Source: an uncultured Acetobacteraceae bacterium
GTDB lineage: Bacteria; Pseudomonadota; Alphaproteobacteria; Acetobacterales; Acetobacteraceae
NCBI GenBank assembly: GCA_903924985.1
Contig: CAIYDT010000050.1
Coordinates: forward strand, 23,213 to 87,212
Reading direction: 5' to 3'
Length of the DNA stretch: 64,000 nucleotides
The notes beneath the pieces were generated by a model. It was given only the letters and a program-made list of their open reading frames with translations, was not told the DNA's origin and did not search any database. This document shows positions 59,606 to 64,000 of this stretch, one piece after another (the first letter of the stretch is position 1; the number at the start of each line of letters is the position of its first letter). A program made the position numbers and the translations under genes.

Positions 59606-60415
59606 TATCGCCCGTCGGGCCAACGCGGGCACCACCAACAGCAACACCAGCAGCGTAACGGCCAAAGCCGACGCCATCGGCCAATCGCGGTTGGCGAAAA
59701 ATTCGCTCCACAACACCCGTCCGGCCAGTTGCGCTCCCGGGCCGCCCAGCAGTTCGGGGATGACGTATTCCCCGACCGCCGGAATGAACACCAGCATGCA
59801 ACCGGCCGCGATGCCGGGCACCGAGAGCGGCAGCGTCACGCGCAGGAAACACGCCCAGGGCGGCGCCCCCAAATCGGCCGCTGCCTCCCGCCACGCCGGA
59901 TCCAGGCGCGACAGAGCAGCGTAGAGCGGCAGCACCATGAAGGGCAGATAGGTGTAGACCATACCGATGTACAGCGCCGCGTCGGTGTAGAGCAGCCGCA
60001 TTGGCCCCCCGGCCAGCCATGACAGGGCGGCGACGATCCAGCCATCGTCGGCAAGCAGCCCGATCCAGGCGTTGATGCGCATCAGGAACCCCGTCCAGAA
60101 CGGCAGCATCAGCGCCAGCAGCAGCGGGTCCCGCCAGCGTTCCGGTGCTCGGGCAATCGCCAGGGCCATGGGATAGCCCAGCAGCAGGCAGCACAAGGTG
60201 GATACGGCGGCGACCCGCAGGCTCAGCAACAGGGCGTCGCGGTACAGCGGGTCGGTCAGGATCGTGCGAAAGGAATCCAGCGAGAAACCCAACGCGAAGG
60301 GAGGCACACCGTCGGCGGGTTCGGCGAGGGAAATCGCCAGCACGATCGCCAGCGGCGCGGCTAACAACAGGCCGAGCCACGCCCAAACCGGCGCCAGGAC
60401 CAACGCACGGGTCAT
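59579..60415 (-). CDS. Polyamine-type ABC transporter permease (PotB-like)
   Basis: The 278-residue membrane protein has six helices and the permease docking loop (WREAAADLGAPPWACFLRVTLPLSVPGIA). Sequence style (GFLMRINAWIGLL, VPAVGEYVIPELLGG) matches PotB/PotH. It overlaps the ATPase gene by ATGA and is third in the minus-strand order binding protein-ATPase-permease. Its 3' end overlaps the convergent SRAP gene by about 27 bases. Confidence 0.88.
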   Translation of the reverse strand: MTRALVLAPVWAWLGLLLAAPLAIVLAISLAEPADGVPPFALGFSLDSFRTILTDPLYRDALLLSLRVAAVSTLCCLLLGYPMALAIARAPERWRDPLLLALMLPFWTGFLMRINAWIGLLADDGWIVAALSWLAGGPMRLLYTDAALYIGMVYTYLPFMVLPLYAALSRLDPAWREAAADLGAPPWACFLRVTLPLSVPGIAAGCMLVFIPAVGEYVIPELLGGPGAQLAGRVLWSEFFANRDWPMASALAVTLLVLLLVVPALARRAISGRFQQRR

Positions 60416-61458
60416 GGCGGCAGCAGAATGCAGGCGTCGGGGGACCAGGACACCGTTACCACCTCCCCCGGTTCGGATCGGGCGGCCAATAGCCCGTCGC
60501 GCAGGGATTGCGTTATGCGGATTTCGGCACCTTGCGGCAGGCGCACCGTGTGGGTCATAGCCTCCCCCGCGTACATCGAGGCCGTCAGCACCCCGGACAG
60601 GCGATTGATCCCGCCTGCCTCACCCAGCCGCAGCCGTTCGGGCCGCAGAGCCAACAGCACGGGGCCCGCGACGCCCTCGGTGGCCGCGATTGTCCCAAGG
60701 CCCGGCAAGTCGACCCTGCCGCCCGCGAGCAACATCCCGGGCAGGATGTTCGCCGAACCCAGGAATTCAGCCACGAAGCGGCTGTTGGGGCCTTCGTAGA
60801 CCTCGGCGGGCGTGCCAACCTGGACCATGCGGCCGTCGCGCATCACGCCGATGCGGTCGGCCATGGTCAGCGCTTCCTGCTGGTCGTGGGTTACCAATAT
60901 GAAACTGGTGCCGAGTTGGCGGCGCAACCGCACCAGCTCGTCGCGGGTTTCCGTCCGCAGGGCGCGGTCCAGCGCCGACAGCGGTTCGTCGAGCAGGAGC
61001 AGCGCCGGCCGTGGCGCCAGGCCGCGCGCCAACGCGACGCGCTGCTGCTGGCCGCCGGAGAGTTCGTGCGGACGGCGATCGGCCAGCGCCTCCAGCCGCA
61101 CCAAAGCGAGCATCTCCCGCACCCGAGCGGACGCCGAGGCGCGATCCATGCCCCGCAGACCGAACGCGATATTGGCGGCGACCGTCATGTGCGGGAACAG
61201 CGCGTAGGACTGGAAGACGGTGTTCACCGGCCGGCGATGCGGCGGCAACGCGGCGATATCCTGCCCATTCAGCTCGATCTTCCCAGCCGCGGGCAGCGCG
61301 AACCCGGCGATGGCACGCAAAAGCGTGGTCTTGCCGGAGCCCGAGGCACCCAACAGCACGAACAACTCATCGCGGCGAACGCTGAGCGAAAAATCGTCCA
61401 GCGCGACGGTCGCGCCGTGCCGGACCGTCAGGCCGGCTACACGCAGCAGTTCGCTCAC
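60412..61458 (-). CDS. Polyamine-type ABC transporter ATPase (PotA-like)
   Basis: The 348-residue ATPase has Walker A GASGSGKTT, Q-loop (VFQSYALFPHMTV), signature LSGGQQQRVALARG, Walker B ALLLLDEPLSALD and a C-terminal TOBE domain, as in PotA. I chose GTG at 61458 because it overlaps the binding-protein stop as GTGA; the frame is also open to an ATG at 61482. Confidence 0.88.
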   Translation of the reverse strand: MSELLRVAGLTVRHGATVALDDFSLSVRRDELFVLLGASGSGKTTLLRAIAGFALPAAGKIELNGQDIAALPPHRRPVNTVFQSYALFPHMTVAANIAFGLRGMDRASASARVREMLALVRLEALADRRPHELSGGQQQRVALARGLAPRPALLLLDEPLSALDRALRTETRDELVRLRRQLGTSFILVTHDQQEALTMADRIGVMRDGRMVQVGTPAEVYEGPNSRFVAEFLGSANILPGMLLAGGRVDLPGLGTIAATEGVAGPVLLALRPERLRLGEAGGINRLSGVLTASMYAGEAMTHTVRLPQGAEIRITQSLRDGLLAARSEPGEVVTVSWSPDACILLPP

Positions 61459-62543
61459 TTGCCCGCCTTGAAGCGCGCCCACAACCGGGTGCGGGCGCGT
61501 TCCGCCGCCTGCGGGACGGGGCCGATGGTGAAGAAACTGGCGAGCTGGGCGTCGGTGGGGAATACGTTGGTGTCGGCCAGCAGCGCCGGCTGGATCATGG
61601 GCCGGCTGGCGGGCACCGCGTTGGGGTAGCGCACGACGTTGGTGATGCCGGCCATGACGTCCGGTCTTAAAACGAAGTCGATGAAGGCCAGGGCTTCGTC
61701 CTTGTGCGGCGCGTCGGCGGGAATGGCGAGCATGTCGAAGCCGATCTCCGCCCCCTCCCGCGGCGCGACGTAGCGCACCGTTACGCCCTTTTTGGCGTCC
61801 GCTGCCCGAGCAGCGGCCTGGATGACGTCGCCGGAGTAATCCACCGCGATGCAGATTTGGCCGGACGCCAGCGCCTCCAGATTGCCGCCGCTGGCGAAGG
61901 TGCGGATGAAGGGGCGCACTGCCATCAGGGTTTTCTCCACCGCCGCCAGATCGGCCGCGTCGGTGCTGTCGGGGTTCTTGCCCAAATACCGCAATACCGA
62001 CGGTATGACATCGATCGCGCTATCCATCATCGCGATGCCGCAGGGTGCGATCAGGCGGGCGTTCTCAGGTTTGAAGTACAGGTCCCAACTGTCCAGCGGC
62101 GCGTTTGGGGCCAGTTTGCCGATCCGGTCGGGGTCGATCCCAAGCCCGATGGTGCCGAACAGGTAAATGCCGCCGTATTTGTTGCCAGGATCGGTGCTTT
62201 CCACCCGCCGCATCAAACCGGGGTCGAGGTTCTTCCAGTTCGGCACCTTTGCCCGATCGATCGGCGCCAGCGCCCCCGCCCGGATCAGCCGCGAGAAACT
62301 TGGTTCATTGCTGGGCGTCACCACGTCGTAGCCGGAGTGGCCAGCCAGTAGCTTGGCCTCCAGCGTTTCCAGGCTGTCAAATACGTCGTAACGGACCTTG
62401 ATGCCGGTCTCGGCGGTGAAGCGCTCCAGCGCTGCCGGATCGATGTAGTCGGTCCAGTTGTAGACATTCACCACCCGTTCGGCTCGGGCGGGAGCAAGGC
62501 CGAGCAGAAAGAGCAGCAGCAGGCTGGATAGTGCGTGGCGCAT
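61455..62543 (-). CDS. Polyamine-type ABC transporter substrate-binding protein (PotD/PotF-like)
   Basis: The 362-residue periplasmic receptor has a Sec signal (MRHALSSLLLLFLLGLAPARA) and the start VVNVYNWTDYIDPAALERFTAETGIKVRYDVFDS, nearly diagnostic for spermidine/putrescine receptors. KYGGIYLFGTIGLGIDPD and YVAPREGAEIGFDMLAIPADAP follow. GGAGG precedes the ATG at 62543. Confidence 0.9.
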   Translation of the reverse strand: MRHALSSLLLLFLLGLAPARAERVVNVYNWTDYIDPAALERFTAETGIKVRYDVFDSLETLEAKLLAGHSGYDVVTPSNEPSFSRLIRAGALAPIDRAKVPNWKNLDPGLMRRVESTDPGNKYGGIYLFGTIGLGIDPDRIGKLAPNAPLDSWDLYFKPENARLIAPCGIAMMDSAIDVIPSVLRYLGKNPDSTDAADLAAVEKTLMAVRPFIRTFASGGNLEALASGQICIAVDYSGDVIQAAARAADAKKGVTVRYVAPREGAEIGFDMLAIPADAPHKDEALAFIDFVLRPDVMAGITNVVRYPNAVPASRPMIQPALLADTNVFPTDAQLASFFTIGPVPQAAERARTRLWARFKAGK

Positions 62544-62619
62544 GGGTGCCTCCGATGGCGCGAGCATGGTAGCCTTGGGGCATGTGCGAGCGCCATGCCG
62601 TCCCGAGGGTTCAAACGCC

Positions 62620-63408
62620 ATGATCGCGTGGCTGATCGCGGTTTATGCGTTCCTGTATGCGCCGATCGCGTTCTTGTTCGCACTCAGCTTCAACGACTCG
62701 CGGATGGTGACGTCGTGGGCGGGGTTCTCCACGCGTTGGTACGTCACGCTGTGGCACGACCCCGCGCTGATCGAGGCGGCGCTGCTGTCGCTGCGCATCG
62801 CCGCGGTGTCCGCCACGCTGGCAACCATCGCCGGCACCGCCGCCGGGTATGCTCTGGCGCGGCACGGGCGATTCCGCGGGCGCGGCGTGTTCGAGGCGAT
62901 GCTGGCGGCGCCGCTGGTACTGCCGGAGGTCATTACCGGCCTGTCGCTGCTGCTGCTGTTCGTGGCGCTGGAACAGACCTTCGGCTGGCCGACCGGGCGT
63001 GGTGCTGGGACAGTGACGATCGCACATGCCTCGGTTTCGGTTGCTTACGTGACGGTGGTGATCCGAGCACGACTGGCGGAAGCGGGCTCGGCGTTGGAGG
63101 AAGCGGCAGCGGACCTGTATGCCCCGCCCTGGACCACGTTCCGGCGGATCACCCTGCCGCTGATGGCACCCGCGTTGGTATCCGGCTGGCTGCTGTCGTT
63201 CACCCTGTCGATGGACGACGTCGTGGTGGCGAGCTTCACCTCCGGCCCAGGGGCATCGACGTTGCCGATGGTGGTGTTCTCCGCGACGCGGCTGGGCGTA
63301 ACGCCTGAGATCTACGCGCTGGCGACGGTTATCGTCACGGTCACGGCATCGCTGCTGGCTGTGGTCGGATGGCGGCGGCGCGCTATTCCGCCGGCGCCTC
63401 CAAGCTAG
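62620..63408 (+). CDS. Polyamine-type ABC transporter permease (PotC-like)
   Basis: The 262-residue membrane protein has six helices, the docking loop (LEEAAADLYAPPWTTFRRITLPLMAPALVSG) and the PotC end (SMDDVVVASFTSGPGASTLPMVVFS). It provides the second permease of the neighbouring PotD-A-B set but is transcribed divergently from it across 76 bases, an unusual layout since potC normally follows potB. The 3' end overlaps the MFS remnant. Confidence 0.87.
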   Translation: MIAWLIAVYAFLYAPIAFLFALSFNDSRMVTSWAGFSTRWYVTLWHDPALIEAALLSLRIAAVSATLATIAGTAAGYALARHGRFRGRGVFEAMLAAPLVLPEVITGLSLLLLFVALEQTFGWPTGRGAGTVTIAHASVSVAYVTVVIRARLAEAGSALEEAAADLYAPPWTTFRRITLPLMAPALVSGWLLSFTLSMDDVVVASFTSGPGASTLPMVVFSATRLGVTPEIYALATVIVTVTASLLAVVGWRRRAIPPAPPS

Positions 63409-63634
63409 CCAACGACCGACCCTTGGTTTCGGGCAGCAACAGCAGCCCGGCCAGCATCACCGCGAAGCCGCAAAACGCGAAGATCACGATTGCGCCCCCC
63501 AAACCGAAACGCCCCGCCAGGAAGCCGACCAGCGCCGGGAACACCGCGCCGATGCCGCGCCCCACGTTGTAGCAAAATCCCTGCGCCACCCCTCGCACGG
63601 CATTGGGGAACAACTCGGTCATGAACGGCCCCAT
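63383..63634 (-). pseudogene. MFS transporter, C-terminal fragment
   Basis: About 83 codons encode the last helices of a metabolite:H+ symporter: GPFMTELFPNAVRGVAQGF, YNVGRGIGAVFPALVGFLAG and LPETKGRSL. The upstream part is lost at the junction with an IS110-family fragment near 63630. Confidence 0.85.
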
Positions 63635-63887
63635 CCAACAGCGCGCGGATACGACTTTCAAAGCTGCGTGGCGTCGTGGGACCAACCTTCAGGCCAAAGC
63701 CGCGCAAGATACCCCTCAGGCTCATTTCCATGTCGTGGCGCTTGCTCCGCACCAGCTTGCGCGCGGTCAGCACGGCGCGCAGTTTCTGGGCTGGCAGCGA
63801 CTTGCAGTGCACCGATTGGAACCAACCCAGACGCATCAACTGGGCAATCCCGCGTGCGTCGTTGCGGTCAGACTTTACGGATAGCAT
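63630..63887 (-). mobile_element. IS110-family transposase fragment
   Basis: Eighty-six codons match the N-terminal half of an IS110-type DEDD transposase: LSVKSDRNDARGIAQLMRLGW, the QKLRAVLTARKLVRSKRHDME helix and LRGILRGFGLKVG. Both its start and the C-terminal catalytic part are missing. It ends abruptly in an MFS remnant and begins at a composition break. Confidence 0.85.
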
Positions 63888-63999
63888 AGTCTGCTATATC
63901 CCCTTCTCCACCCTCTCTAAGGACTTTTAAGACCCCGCTAAGGCTCCCTTTCCAAGCTTCCTTACCTAGGTATGGCTTAGCCAGTAAAAACGCCTCATA
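63868..63999 (-). CDS. Partial open frame of low-GC composition at the window edge
   Basis: Forty-three codons run from the window edge to a TGA at 63868 and encode YEAFLLAKPYLGKEAWKGSL, SGVLKVLREGGEGDIADYAI and RKV. Codon use is much richer in A/T than elsewhere (TTA, AAA, AGA, ATA), so the stretch is probably foreign. It ends inside the IS110 fragment. No family recognised; the 5' end lies outside the window. Confidence 0.4.
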   Translation of the reverse strand, partial: YEAFLLAKPYLGKEAWKGSLSGVLKVLREGGEGDIADYAIRKV

Positions 64000-64000
64000 G

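Overview
The window is GC-rich, gene-dense DNA from an alphaproteobacterium. The gene order coaE-dnaQ / secB / Tim44-like, the order sdhC-sdhD-sdhA-sdhB, and the rpmH-rnpA-yidD-yidC-engB operon all fit that class. The many solitary Tat- or Sec-exported solute-binding proteins, TauD-type dioxygenases and SDR/MaoC enzymes suggest Acetobacteraceae (Rhodospirillales). That family assignment is inference, since no rRNA or other direct marker is present.

Layout. 1-4.1 kb: coaE, dnaQ, secB, a frameshifted histidine phosphatase, a Tim44-like protein and a LutA-like CCG protein. 4.4-12.4 kb: catabolic genes (SDR, 2-hydroxyacid dehydrogenase, AhpD-like protein, MaoC-SDR fusion, MaoC, MFS transporter, flavin monooxygenase, VOC protein). 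12.5-25 kb: NHL protein, solute-binding proteins, TauD, an SsuABC-like transporter, MBL hydrolase, an orphan molybdenum hydroxylase subunit and an LLM flavoenzyme. 25-30.3 kb: an unknown 700-residue protein and the rpmH-to-engB operon. 30.5-36.6 kb: TVP38 protein, flavin disulfide reductase, tam, lpxB, a solute-binding protein and cspA. 36.8-39.4 kb: a zinc-homeostasis group (COG0523 GTPase, hisI, zur, cupin-like protein). 39.5-46 kb: TauD, Mrr nuclease, NtaA-type monooxygenase, OsmC, LVIVD protein and a probable selenocysteine-containing glutaredoxin-DinB protein. 46-50 kb: HyuA and flavin monooxygenase genes. 50.4-53.9 kb: succinate dehydrogenase. 54-57.3 kb: MFS transporter and a methyltransferase / thiamine-binding-like / unknown group. 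57.5-63.4 kb: MocR regulator, SRAP protein and a polyamine-type ABC transporter. The right edge carries an IS110 remnant, an MFS remnant and a low-GC open frame.

The most interesting object is at 45239-46003 on the minus strand. A glutaredoxin-DinB protein has an in-frame TGA exactly where the first redox cysteine of its CxxC motif belongs (Trp-Gln-Pro-Gly-TGA-Thr-Ser-Cys). A two-part stem-loop follows at the distance expected for a bacterial SECIS element. It reads as a selenoprotein; a plain nonsense mutation is the alternative. That alternative has weight because the window contains several decayed genes: the histidine phosphatase, DsbA, LivK-type, TauD, alcohol dehydrogenase, PIN toxin, DUF1330, MFS and IS110 remnants.

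Four intergenic palindromes share a core of the form CGGrCTTGwyCCG and make up a dispersed REP-like family. I saw no tRNA, rRNA or CRISPR array.
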